From JAQUCI01 sp964553255 (GTDB lineage Bacteria > Bacillota_I > Bacilli_A > Erysipelotrichales > Erysipelotrichaceae), in NCBI GenBank assembly GCA_964553255.1, contig CAZKJS010000019.1, forward strand, positions 1 to 31,726: a stretch of DNA of 31,726 nt. Direction: 5' to 3'. The translations under genes and the position numbers were made by a program. This document shows, one piece after another, positions 17,026 through 23,984 of this stretch (positions are counted from its first letter, which is position 1; every line of letters starts with the position of its first letter). The notes beneath the pieces were generated by a model. It searched no databases and was not told the origin of the DNA. It saw nothing but the letters and a program-made list of their open reading frames with translations.

Positions 17026-17490
17026 ATGAATGAAAACATGATTGCGATGTGTGGTATGAATTGCAGTTTATGTGTTTCTTACCAAGCTATGGTCAATGAT
17101 ATTAATAAAGCCGGATTTCATCGTAGATATTGTCCTGGTTGCGTTGAGCGTGGTAACAATTGTACCTTTATGAAAGAACATTGTAATAAGGTCGCTAAGG
17201 GATTGGTCAGATTCTGCTATGAATGTGATGAGTTTCCATGCAAACGTTTAAAGGCTTTGGATCATCGCTACAAAACAAAATATGACATGAGCATGATAGA
17301 TAACTTAAACAGTATCAAAGAAAATGGAATGAGTTCTTTTCTTGTTGAACAAGAAAAGAAATGGCAATGTGAGAAATGTGGGGGTATTGTTTCTTGTCAT
17401 GTTAAAGCGTGCTTGAAATGTGATATAGATAAAATGAAAGCATCTAAATTACTTGAAAACAAGAGGAAGAAAGATGAAAAATCTAAATGA
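17026..17490 (+). CDS. DUF3795 cysteine-rich protein, second
   Basis: A 154-residue DUF3795 protein. MCGMNCSLCVSY, YCPGCVERG, CTFMKEHCNK and FCYECDEFPCKRL give the same spaced cysteine series as the gene at 13850, and a further pair of CxxC-like knuckles (CEKCGGIVSCHVKACLKC, about residues 111-128) suggests a second zinc site that the first copy lacks. Metal binding is likely; function is unknown. The last 17 bases overlap the next gene, which implies coupled translation. Confidence 0.85.
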   Translation: MNENMIAMCGMNCSLCVSYQAMVNDINKAGFHRRYCPGCVERGNNCTFMKEHCNKVAKGLVRFCYECDEFPCKRLKALDHRYKTKYDMSMIDNLNSIKENGMSSFLVEQEKKWQCEKCGGIVSCHVKACLKCDIDKMKASKLLENKRKKDEKSK

Positions 17491-17962
17491 ACTTATCAAA
17501 AAGTATCAAGAGGAGTTAGCTAAAGGTGATATTCAAGTAGCTTATCGATCAATCTTTACTGTTATAAGCAAAATCAAAAGCAATTTAAGTAAGAAATATC
17601 CTGATTATAATGTTAGTTCAGTATATCCAGGCTATATGGATATGACGTATTTTTCACTAACGCCAGCAAATTTAAGAAAAAAACAATTAAAGATAGCGAT
17701 CGTTTATTTACACGAGAATAACTGCTTTGAAGTTTGGTTAAGTGCAAATAATAAACGCATACAGAAAAGGTATATTGATGAGTTTAGAAATATTAAACTT
17801 GATGGTTATAGCTTATCAGTGGCTTTACCAAAAGTTGATTCGATAATTGTGAAAACAATAGTCACTGATCCTGATTTTAATGACTTAAATACTTTAAGTT
17901 GTATGATCGAAAATGAGATAATATCGATCTCAAGAATTGTTAACGAATCATTAACAAACTGA
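17474..17962 (+). CDS. DUF7000 family protein
   Basis: A 162-residue cytoplasmic protein matching an uncharacterised family (DUF7000) by NLNELIKKYQEELAKGDIQVAYR, KKYPDYNVSSVYPGYMDMTYFSLTP, LKIAIVYLHENNCFEVWLSANNKRIQ. ATG 17474 is chosen because AGAGGA lies six bases upstream; the frame to 17453 has no such site. The gene overlaps the end of the DUF3795 gene, and this pairing suggests a joint role. No catalytic motif is visible. Confidence 0.75.
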   Translation: MKNLNELIKKYQEELAKGDIQVAYRSIFTVISKIKSNLSKKYPDYNVSSVYPGYMDMTYFSLTPANLRKKQLKIAIVYLHENNCFEVWLSANNKRIQKRYIDEFRNIKLDGYSLSVALPKVDSIIVKTIVTDPDFNDLNTLSCMIENEIISISRIVNESLTN

Positions 17963-17965
17963 AAG

Positions 17966-17994
17966 TTGACATAAATTGTTTTTTGTTTTATGAT
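17966..17994 (+). promoter_or_regulatory. Sigma-A promoter of the ars operon
   Basis: Consensus TTGACA (17966-17971), a 17-base spacer and TATGAT (17989-17994). The expected start point, about 18001, falls inside the palindromic operator, so a bound repressor would block initiation. Confidence 0.8.
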
Positions 17995-17997
17995 TTT

Positions 17998-18019
17998 CAC
18001 ATCAAATTAATTTGATGTG
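17998..18019 (+). promoter_or_regulatory. ArsR operator, perfect 22-base palindrome
   Basis: CACATCAAATT (17998-18008) is followed at once by its exact reverse complement AATTTGATGTG (18009-18019). It overlaps the predicted transcription start and lies just before the arsR ribosome site, the usual place for ArsR/SmtB autorepression. Confidence 0.8.
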
Positions 18020-18030
18020 AGGAGTTGATA

Positions 18031-18345
18031 ATGATAAATCGTAAAATATATCAAAGTGTATTCAAAGCCCTATGTGATGATAAAAGACTGCAGATAATTG
18101 AGTTATTACAAAACGGTGAAAAATGTGCTTGCGTTATTGCTGAGCACATAAATGTAAGTCAATCTGCTCTTTCATATCATATGCGTATTCTGTGTGAGTC
18201 AGGTATTGTATTAAAAAAAGAAAAAGGCAAGTGGATACATTATCGTTTAAGTGAAACAGGAATTAATCACGCGAAAGAACTGTTAAGTCTGTTGATTATC
18301 AACAACAGTAATGATGATCAAGTGGTATGTCGAATTAGCAGTTAA
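18031..18345 (+). CDS. arsR: ArsR/SmtB-family arsenic-responsive repressor
   Basis: A 104-residue winged-helix repressor. KALCDDKRLQIIELLQNGEKCACVIAEH leads into the recognition helix NVSQSALSYHMRILCESGIV and a wing (KKEKGKWIHYRLSE). Cys32 and Cys34 form the CxC arsenite site of classical ArsR, with Cys15 as a possible third ligand; arsenite or antimonite binding would release the DNA. ATG 18031 is taken as start, six bases after GAGGAG; the TTG at 18025 overlaps that site. First gene of the ars operon, and regulated by its own operator at 17998-18019. Confidence 0.92.
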   Translation: MINRKIYQSVFKALCDDKRLQIIELLQNGEKCACVIAEHINVSQSALSYHMRILCESGIVLKKEKGKWIHYRLSETGINHAKELLSLLIINNSNDDQVVCRISS

Positions 18346-18362
18346 TTTTTTTAATTATCATT

Positions 18363-18376
18363 TCAAAATTATTTGA
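18363..18376 (+). promoter_or_regulatory. Probable second ArsR site before arsP
   Basis: TCAAAATTATTTGA keeps the TCAAA...TTTGA half-sites with the same 4-base spacing as the core of the upstream operator (TCAAATTAATTTGA). It lies in the arsR-arsP gap, 16 bases before the start codon. Confidence 0.55.
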
Positions 18377-18392
18377 AGTTAGAAAGAAGATT

Positions 18393-19403
18393 ATGACATT
18401 AACTAATATTGGCGATTTCATTCAGAATGAAGTATTAAAGATGATGTGGTTAGATAAGCTAGTATCTAAGCTACTAAGTGCTATAAGTGTAGATGTAACA
18501 ACAAGATTCGGAAGTAGTTTACAGTTCTTTATCTATGATGTAATTAAGATTGTGTTTCTATTATGCACACTAATCTTTATGATTTCATATCTACAGAGTT
18601 ATTTTCCACCAGAAAGAAGCAAAAAAATCTTAAGTCGCTTTAAAGGTATTAAAGCCAATATTGTGGCAGCGTTATTGGGAACGATAACACCTTTTTGTTC
18701 TTGTTCATCTATTCCTTTATTTATTGGCTTTACTAACGCTGGTTTACCAGTTGGAGTAACTTTTTCATTTTTAATATCCTCACCGATGGTTGATCTTGGA
18801 AGTTTAGTACTACTAACAAGTATTTTCTCACCATTGATAGCTGTTGCTTATGTGGTGGTGGGTCTTGTCTTAGCCATAATAGGAGGGTTAATTATTGAGC
18901 GCATGCATATGGAAAGATATGTTGAGGATTTCATATACACGGCGCAAAGCATTGATCTTGAACTACCAACACTTACAAAAAAGGATAGAGTAACATATGC
19001 TTATCAACAAATGACAACCACTTTTAAAAAGGTATTTCCCTATATCTTAATTGGGGTAGGTATTGGTGCTTGGATTCATAATTGGATACCTGAAACTTGG
19101 ATTCAATCGATATTGGGCACTAATAATCCATTTGGTGTTATCTTAGCAACCGTTCTTGGTATACCGATGTATGCGGATATCTTTGGCACAATTCCAGTTG
19201 CACAAGCATTATTGGCTAAAGGGGCACAACTCGGAACGATATTGGCTTTTATGATGGCAGTCACAACATTAAGTCTACCTTCACTTATAATGTTAAGAAA
19301 AGCGATCAAACCCAAACTACTAGCACTGTTTATAGCTATCTGTACTTTTGGCATCATATTTATTGGCTATATGTTTAATGCATTTCAATATTTGTTCATT
19401 TAG
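18393..19403 (+). CDS. arsP: ArsP-like permease (COG0701)
   Basis: A 336-residue membrane protein with about eight hydrophobic helices and the permease-family hallmark TPFCSCSSIPLFIG (Cys102, Cys104) mirrored by GIPMYADIFGTIPVAQALLAKG in the second half. ArsP members with such a Cys pair export trivalent organoarsenicals; others in COG0701 have different or unknown substrates. The ars operon context supports an arsenical role, but inorganic arsenite is already served by acr3. It begins 47 bases after arsR and has a possible operator in that gap. Confidence 0.85.
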   Translation: MTLTNIGDFIQNEVLKMMWLDKLVSKLLSAISVDVTTRFGSSLQFFIYDVIKIVFLLCTLIFMISYLQSYFPPERSKKILSRFKGIKANIVAALLGTITPFCSCSSIPLFIGFTNAGLPVGVTFSFLISSPMVDLGSLVLLTSIFSPLIAVAYVVVGLVLAIIGGLIIERMHMERYVEDFIYTAQSIDLELPTLTKKDRVTYAYQQMTTTFKKVFPYILIGVGIGAWIHNWIPETWIQSILGTNNPFGVILATVLGIPMYADIFGTIPVAQALLAKGAQLGTILAFMMAVTTLSLPSLIMLRKAIKPKLLALFIAICTFGIIFIGYMFNAFQYLFI

Positions 19404-19418
19404 ATAGGAGGATAATAC

Positions 19419-19733
19419 ATGGGAATATTTAACAGTAAAAAAGAGGATTCATTAAAACTCAATCTTAATACAAATGTAAATACTACAAGTTCAACGATTA
19501 AGGTACTTGGTTCAGGATGTAAAAAATGTAATCAACTCGAGGTAGCTACTAAATCAGCACTTGAAGAACTTAAAATGGACACTACAATTGAGCATGTTAC
19601 AGACTTTAAAAAAATCGCAATGTACGGAGTAATGAGTACTCCAGCTCTTGTTATTGATGATAAAGTTGTATCTTATGGTAAAGTCTTAAGTAAAGAAGAA
19701 GTCATTGCTATCATAAAGAATATCAGAGGTTAA
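19419..19733 (+). CDS. Thioredoxin-like redox-active disulfide protein
   Basis: A 104-residue small thioredoxin-fold protein (redox-active disulfide protein 2 type). An extra N-terminal ~25 residues precede STIKVLGSGCKKCNQLE with the CxxC at Cys34 and Cys37; YGVMSTPALVIDDKVVSYGKV holds the cis-proline. Such proteins occur beside arsP-like permeases and may pass thiols or electrons to them or to ArsC. AGGAGG at about 19405-19410 precedes the ATG. It lies 15 bases after arsP and 3 bases before acr3. Confidence 0.85.
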   Translation: MGIFNSKKEDSLKLNLNTNVNTTSSTIKVLGSGCKKCNQLEVATKSALEELKMDTTIEHVTDFKKIAMYGVMSTPALVIDDKVVSYGKVLSKEEVIAIIKNIRG

Positions 19734-19736
19734 TTT

Positions 19737-20786
19737 ATGACTGATAGTAAAATTAGTAAAATAAGTTTCTTTGAAAAGAACTTAACACTATGGGTTGTTT
19801 TATGTATGGTAATTGGAATACTAATAGGTAGTGCTTTTCCAAGTATACCTGCTTATTTAGGAAAGTTTAAGTATGCCAATGTATCAATCCCGATTGCAGT
19901 TTTAATATGGTTGATGATCTATCCAATGATGTTGAAGGTAGATTTTCAAAGTGTCAAGAATGTTGGTAAAAATCCTAAAGGCTTATTTGTGACATGGATT
20001 ACAAACTGGCTGATCAAACCATTTACGATGTTTGCTATAGCTTGGTTTTTCTTCTTTGTGGTTTTTAAGTCAATCGTTCCTATTGACACTGCACAAAACT
20101 ACTTATCAGGAGCTATATTGCTTGGTGCTGCACCATGTACAGCTATGGTATTTGTGTGGAGTCATTTAACTAAGGGAAATCCAGCATATACGGTAGTACA
20201 AGTGGCAACTAATGATTTAATCATTATCTTTGCTTTTACACCAATTGTGGCGCTGTTACTTGGTGTAGGAGGCATAAAAGTTCCTTGGAATACACTATTA
20301 ATATCAGTTGTATTATTTGTAGTAATACCATTAAGTGGTGGTATATTGACAAGACACCTTGTTATTAAGCATTCTGGTAGAGACTATTTTGAAAACAAAT
20401 TCATTCCTAAATTCAATAATATAACTATCGTAAGTCTCTTGTTAACACTTATTATGATATTTTCATTTCAAAAAGATATAATTCTTAGAAATCCATTACA
20501 TATAGTGTTGATAGCCATTCCGCTAATCATTCAAACCATCGTAATATTTAATATTGCATATTTTGCCAGTAAATTATTGAAACTGCCTCATGACATAGCC
20601 GCACCGGCTGGCATGATTGGAGCATCTAATTTCTTTGAGTTAGCAGTTGCTGTTGCTATTTCACTATTTGGAGTTGATAGTCCGGTTACATTAGCAACGA
20701 TCGTTGGAGTTTTAGTTGAAGTCCCGATCATGCTTTTATTAGTTAAATTCGCCAACAAAACAAGGAGGTATTTCGAATATGAGTAA
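19737..20786 (+). CDS. acr3: ACR3-family arsenite efflux transporter
   Basis: A 349-residue protein with about ten transmembrane helices. It matches ACR3 by IAVLIWLMIYPMMLKVDF, GAILLGAAPCTAMVFVWSHLTKGNPAYTVVQVATNDLI (the essential Cys is residue 134) and the closing APAGMIGASNFFELAVAVAISLFG. It exports arsenite by proton exchange. It starts 3 bases after the thioredoxin-like gene and overlaps arsC by 8 bases, so production is coupled to that of ArsC, which supplies its substrate. Confidence 0.95.
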   Translation: MTDSKISKISFFEKNLTLWVVLCMVIGILIGSAFPSIPAYLGKFKYANVSIPIAVLIWLMIYPMMLKVDFQSVKNVGKNPKGLFVTWITNWLIKPFTMFAIAWFFFFVVFKSIVPIDTAQNYLSGAILLGAAPCTAMVFVWSHLTKGNPAYTVVQVATNDLIIIFAFTPIVALLLGVGGIKVPWNTLLISVVLFVVIPLSGGILTRHLVIKHSGRDYFENKFIPKFNNITIVSLLLTLIMIFSFQKDIILRNPLHIVLIAIPLIIQTIVIFNIAYFASKLLKLPHDIAAPAGMIGASNFFELAVAVAISLFGVDSPVTLATIVGVLVEVPIMLLLVKFANKTRRYFEYE

Positions 20787-21195
20787 ACCAAAAGTCGCAT
20801 TTGTATGTGTTCATAACTCGTGTAGGAGTCAAATAGCAGAAGCTTTTGGCAAAAAACTAGCATCTGATGTATTTGATAGCTATTCTGCTGGTACTGAAAC
20901 TAAGCCAGCGATCAATCAAGACGCAGTGAGATTAATGAAACAAGTGTATGGTATAGATATGGAAAAAGACCAACATAGTAAATTATTAGATGACATTCCA
21001 ATGATTGATATATTGATCACTATGGGGTGCAATGTCGAATGTCCGTTTGTACCAAATAAGCATCGTGAAGATTGGAGACTTGATGATCCAACTGGTAAGG
21101 AAGACGCAGAATTCTTGAAGACAATGTCGCTTATTGAAAACAAAATTCTAGAATTAAAACAACGGATTATTGATAAAGAGATTGCGATTGATTAA
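20779..21195 (+). CDS. arsC: Arsenate reductase, thioredoxin-coupled (LMW-PTPase fold)
   Basis: A 138-residue cytosolic enzyme reducing arsenate to arsenite. The P-loop CVHNSCR runs from Cys10 to Arg16 (with Cys15); the resolving cysteines are Cys84 and Cys88 in MGCNVECP, and WRLDDPTG supplies the general-acid Asp. That is the low-molecular-weight phosphatase type, recycled by thioredoxin, not the glutaredoxin ArsC. AGGAGG at 20763-20768 precedes ATG 20779, inside the end of acr3. Last gene of the ars operon. Confidence 0.95.
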   Translation: MSKPKVAFVCVHNSCRSQIAEAFGKKLASDVFDSYSAGTETKPAINQDAVRLMKQVYGIDMEKDQHSKLLDDIPMIDILITMGCNVECPFVPNKHREDWRLDDPTGKEDAEFLKTMSLIENKILELKQRIIDKEIAID

Positions 21196-21221
21196 GGTTG
21201 AAAACAAGGTAGATTTATGAT

Positions 21222-21317
21222 AGGCTAAACGGTGGGAATATAGTTCTCCCAAAGCATTGCTTAAACCGCTCTGAAAGCTGATGACTTCTATGATTTTTCA
21301 TAGATCATCAGTTTTTT
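21222..21317 (+). promoter_or_regulatory. Fluoride riboswitch (crcB motif) with terminator
   Basis: The aptamer at 21222-21290 has GGTGGGAATATAGTTCTCCC (21231-21250), the A-rich and AAACCGC strand (21263-21269) that pairs back with GGTG to make the pseudoknot, and the highly conserved CTGATGACTTCTA (21278-21290), all crcB-motif elements. CTGATGA (21278-21284) can instead pair with TCATCAG (21305-21311), closing an inner TCTATGA/TCATAGA stem and followed by T6, an intrinsic terminator. Fluoride binding would prevent that terminator and turn on the antiporter gene that starts 17 bases later. Confidence 0.85.
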
Positions 21318-21334
21318 ACTAGAAAGAGGTTTAT

Positions 21335-22552
21335 ATGTTGGTAAGTTTAGCATTGATTCTATTGATTGGTTTTGCGTTTAGTGGTATTTTAACACGACTA
21401 AAACTACCTGGATTATTAGGAATGATATTAACAGGGATACTTCTTGGTCCTTATGTTCTTAATTTGATTGATGGTTCAATCTTAGCAATATCAAGTGACT
21501 TAAGAGAAATAGCTTTGATCGTTATTCTATTACGTGTTGGTTTATCAATTGATATCAAGGATCTAAAAAAGATAGGAAAGCCAGCATTGTTAATGAGCTT
21601 TATACCAGCTTCGCTTTAAATACTGGCGATCACATTTTCAGCGCCTTTATTACTTGGTGTTACTTATCTAGAAGCTTTGATCATGGGTTCAGTTTTAGCA
21701 GCAGTATCACCCGCTGTTGTGGTGCCAAGAATGTTAAAGTTAATGGAAGAGGGTTATGGACACGATAAAAGAGTTCCGCAACTTGTAATGGCAAGCGCTT
21801 CAATTGACGACATTTATGTAATCATCTTGTTCACTGCTTTTATTGGTATGTATCAAGGTGATGGTTTCAATATGTTAAGATTAATAAATATACCAATATC
21901 AATTCTTACAGGTGCGTTATTTGGAATAGTCATTGGGGCTATCTTAGTGGTTATCTTTAAAAAGATTCATATCAGAGATACAATAAAGGTTTTGATAATT
22001 CTAAGCATTGCTTTTCTGATTGTAAGCTTTGAACATATCATAACAATGATCATTCCATTATCAGGACTATTGGCGGTAATATTCATGGGAGGTATGATTT
22101 TATATCAATATCCAGTTTTGGCTAAAAGATTAACTGGTAAATTTGCGAAAATATGGGTAGCCGCGGAAATTATTCTGTTTGTATTGGTTGGTGCTGCGGT
22201 TGATATCAGTTATCTAAATGATGCGGGATTAAAATCGCTACTTATGATATTAATTGCTTTAATTATGCGTATGATTGGTGTTTATATCAGCTTATCAACA
22301 GCGAAACTAGGCTTTAAAGAACGTTTATTCTGTGCTATAGCTTATTTACCAAAAGCAACTGTTCAAGCTGCGATTGGGGCGATTCCCCTTGCGGCAGGCG
22401 TGAAAGCTGGTAATCTGATTTTAACAATCGCAGTATTATCAATCATCATAACAGCACCACTTGGTGCGATTGGTATTGATCTAACATATAAAAGATTCTT
22501 GATCAGAAAAACAAATACGAATGAAGGGATGATACATGATGATAAGTATTAA
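21335..22552 (+). pseudogene. Cation:proton antiporter (CPA family) with in-frame stop
   Basis: A 405-codon gene of the Na+/H+ exchanger fold (PF00999), broken by TAA at codon 95 (21617-21619). Upstream, ILLIGFAFSGILTRLKLPGLLGMILTGILLGP; downstream in the same frame, ITFSAPLLLGVTYLEALIMGSVLAAVSPAVVVPRMLKLMEEGYG and the conserved SASIDDI. About ten to twelve helices in all. The stop sits where relatives have a Glu (PASFE-IL-like context), so a single G to T change (GAA to TAA) explains it. The ORF after it starts only at ATG 21677 and would lack the first three helices. Under the fluoride riboswitch it is predicted to help remove or balance fluoride stress. Sequencing error, recent inactivation and readthrough are all possible. 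Confidence 0.85.
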
Positions 22553-22976
22553 ACATTTTAATGAGCTATCGCTATGTGAGTTATATGAAATAATTAAGAC
22601 AAGAATAAGTGTATTTGTTGTTGAACAAAACTGTCCATATCCTGAACTAGATGATAAAGACATTGAGGCTTATCATGTTTTTATCAAGGAAGATCAGGAA
22701 ATAGTTGCCTATTTAAGAGTGTTAGCGCCAGGTGTTAGTTATAAAGAAGCTTCAGTTGGTAGAGTCTTAACAACTAAAAGAAATAGCGGTTATGGTAACT
22801 TGATCATGAAGGAAGGAATCAAGCTCATAAATGAAAAGTTTGGACCTGTCGCCATTAGAATAGGAGCACAACTATACGCAAAAGGTTTCTATGAACGCTT
22901 TGGTTTTCATCAAGTATCATATGAGTATCTTGAAGATGGTATAGCCCACATCGAGATGGTAAAAGAAAAAGATTAA
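22536..22976 (+). CDS. elaA: ElaA-like GNAT acetyltransferase
   Basis: A 146-residue GNAT of the ElaA family. FNELSLCELYEIIKTRISVFVVEQNCPYPELDDKD is the family opening, VGRVLTTKRNSGYGNLIMKEGI the acetyl-CoA loop, and AQLYAKGFYERFGF the end of the fold. Substrate unknown. ATG 22536 follows AAGGG by seven bases and lies inside the 3' end of the antiporter gene (17-base overlap), so it may be cotranscribed and also controlled by the fluoride riboswitch. A second ATG is one codon later. Confidence 0.88.
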   Translation: MMISIKHFNELSLCELYEIIKTRISVFVVEQNCPYPELDDKDIEAYHVFIKEDQEIVAYLRVLAPGVSYKEASVGRVLTTKRNSGYGNLIMKEGIKLINEKFGPVAIRIGAQLYAKGFYERFGFHQVSYEYLEDGIAHIEMVKEKD

Positions 22977-22998
22977 AAACGGGAAACCGTTTTTTTAT
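22976..22998 (+). terminator. Strong terminator after elaA
   Basis: AAAACGG (22976-22982) pairs with CCGTTTT (22987-22993) through a GAAA tetraloop, followed by T to 22997. It starts on the last base of the stop codon. Confidence 0.9.
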
Positions 22999-23168
22999 TT
23001 TAGTTTTGATTGTTATGCGTACTAATATTTTAGTGTAAAAAACAAACAAATAGGTATAATAATATTATAAGTGATAATAAATATCGTCGCTATTATCAAT
23101 ATATGAAATATATAGTGGTATATGTTACTATATCAACATAAATATAAGTATTTATAAAGGAAAAGAAA

Positions 23169-23357
23169 ATGATAAGAAAAATTTATAAACTATCTTTAGT
23201 GTTTTTGATATCAGTTTGTATTTTGCCTTTTAACAAAGTGTCTGTGTATCAAGATCAACATCAAAACAATATGGAATCAACAATGGATGTGCGTCTTTCG
23301 AATTCCCAGCGAATCCATTCTGCAAAATCATTATTCAGAGTTAACACTAATACATGA
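23169..23357 (+). CDS. Small putative secreted peptide, overlapping the PrsW-like gene
   Basis: A 62-residue ORF with a basic start (MIRKIYK), a hydrophobic helix (LSLVFLISVCILPF) and a polar, Gln/Asn/Ser-rich remainder. It looks like a signal or anchor segment followed by a short exported peptide. AAAGGA sits about ten bases before ATG. Its stop TGA (23355-23357) overlaps the ATG of the next gene (23354), an ATGA coupling that makes a functional pair plausible. I recognise no family. It may also be a remnant of a larger gene. Confidence 0.45.
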   Translation: MIRKIYKLSLVFLISVCILPFNKVSVYQDQHQNNMESTMDVRLSNSQRIHSAKSLFRVNTNT

Positions 23358-23974
23358 TTTTAATAAACGGCTTTATCAGTAATATAGTACCAATACTATT
23401 AATATACTACATGTTAAAAACAGAGCGGATTAATAAAAAAGACATTGGATGGGTTTTTGTTTACACTGCATTATCAATAATTGTAATTCTTGTTTTTGCC
23501 ATGATTTTACTGTCTTTAAATATAGATACAGGACAAACGATGAAACCAGCTCTAATCGCTGTATATGCCCTATCAGAAGAGGTTTCAAAATGGTTAGTAT
23601 TTATTTATTGTTTCAAGAGTAATAAGACGATGAGTTAACTAGTATTGTGTGGTCTTGTTTTTACAATTATAGAGAGCTTTCTCAAAGTAAATATACCTAC
23701 TCATAGTCCTATTTTCACAAACATCTACTTCTTTTCTCATTCTTCGATGATGGTAATATCATATTATCTTATTGATAAAATAAGTAAGACGAATATTGGC
23801 TTAGTTTGGTTAATAGCGTTATCATCGCTGTTTCACTTTACGCTCAACTTACTAGTAGAAAGCGATACATTAAACTTCTTGTATGGCTACTTCTTTTCAT
23901 CTTTAATGGTGGTAAGTTGGGATATAATTAAACACAAAAGAATTGATTTTCTAAAAACAATAAGCGAGCTTTAG
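23354..23974 (+). pseudogene. PrsW/CPBP-like intramembrane protease with in-frame stop
   Basis: A 206-codon membrane protein read through one TAA at codon 95 (23636-23638). Both parts are in the same frame. About seven hydrophobic helices. Possible metal-protease motifs are ALSEEVSK (EExxxK), TIIES, FFSHSS and FHFTLN (HxxxN), the order seen in PrsW/CPBP-type membrane proteases. Upstream it is coupled to the 62-residue peptide, with no independent ribosome site. The stop at TMS*LVLCGLVF could come from a Gln or Glu codon. The gene ends inside a terminator hairpin shared with the ABC gene. Protease function is an inference from weak motifs. Confidence 0.55.
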
Positions 23975-23984
23975 CTCGCTTATA
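23959..23984. terminator. Bidirectional terminator overlapping two stop codons
   Basis: TAAGCGAGC (23961-23969) pairs perfectly with GCTCGCTTA (23974-23982) through a TTTA loop. It contains the stop codon of the + strand gene (23972-23974) and that of the - strand ABC gene (23980-23982). An A run at 23952-23960 serves as the T tract on the minus strand. Confidence 0.75.

Noticed and set aside
21677..22552. Downstream antiporter part as a separate gene
   Set aside because: It is in the same frame as the upstream part, begins inside a conserved helix and has no ribosome site.
23645..23974. Second half of the PrsW-like frame as a separate gene
   Set aside because: Same frame as the first half, separated by one TAA; the apparent TTG start has no ribosome site.
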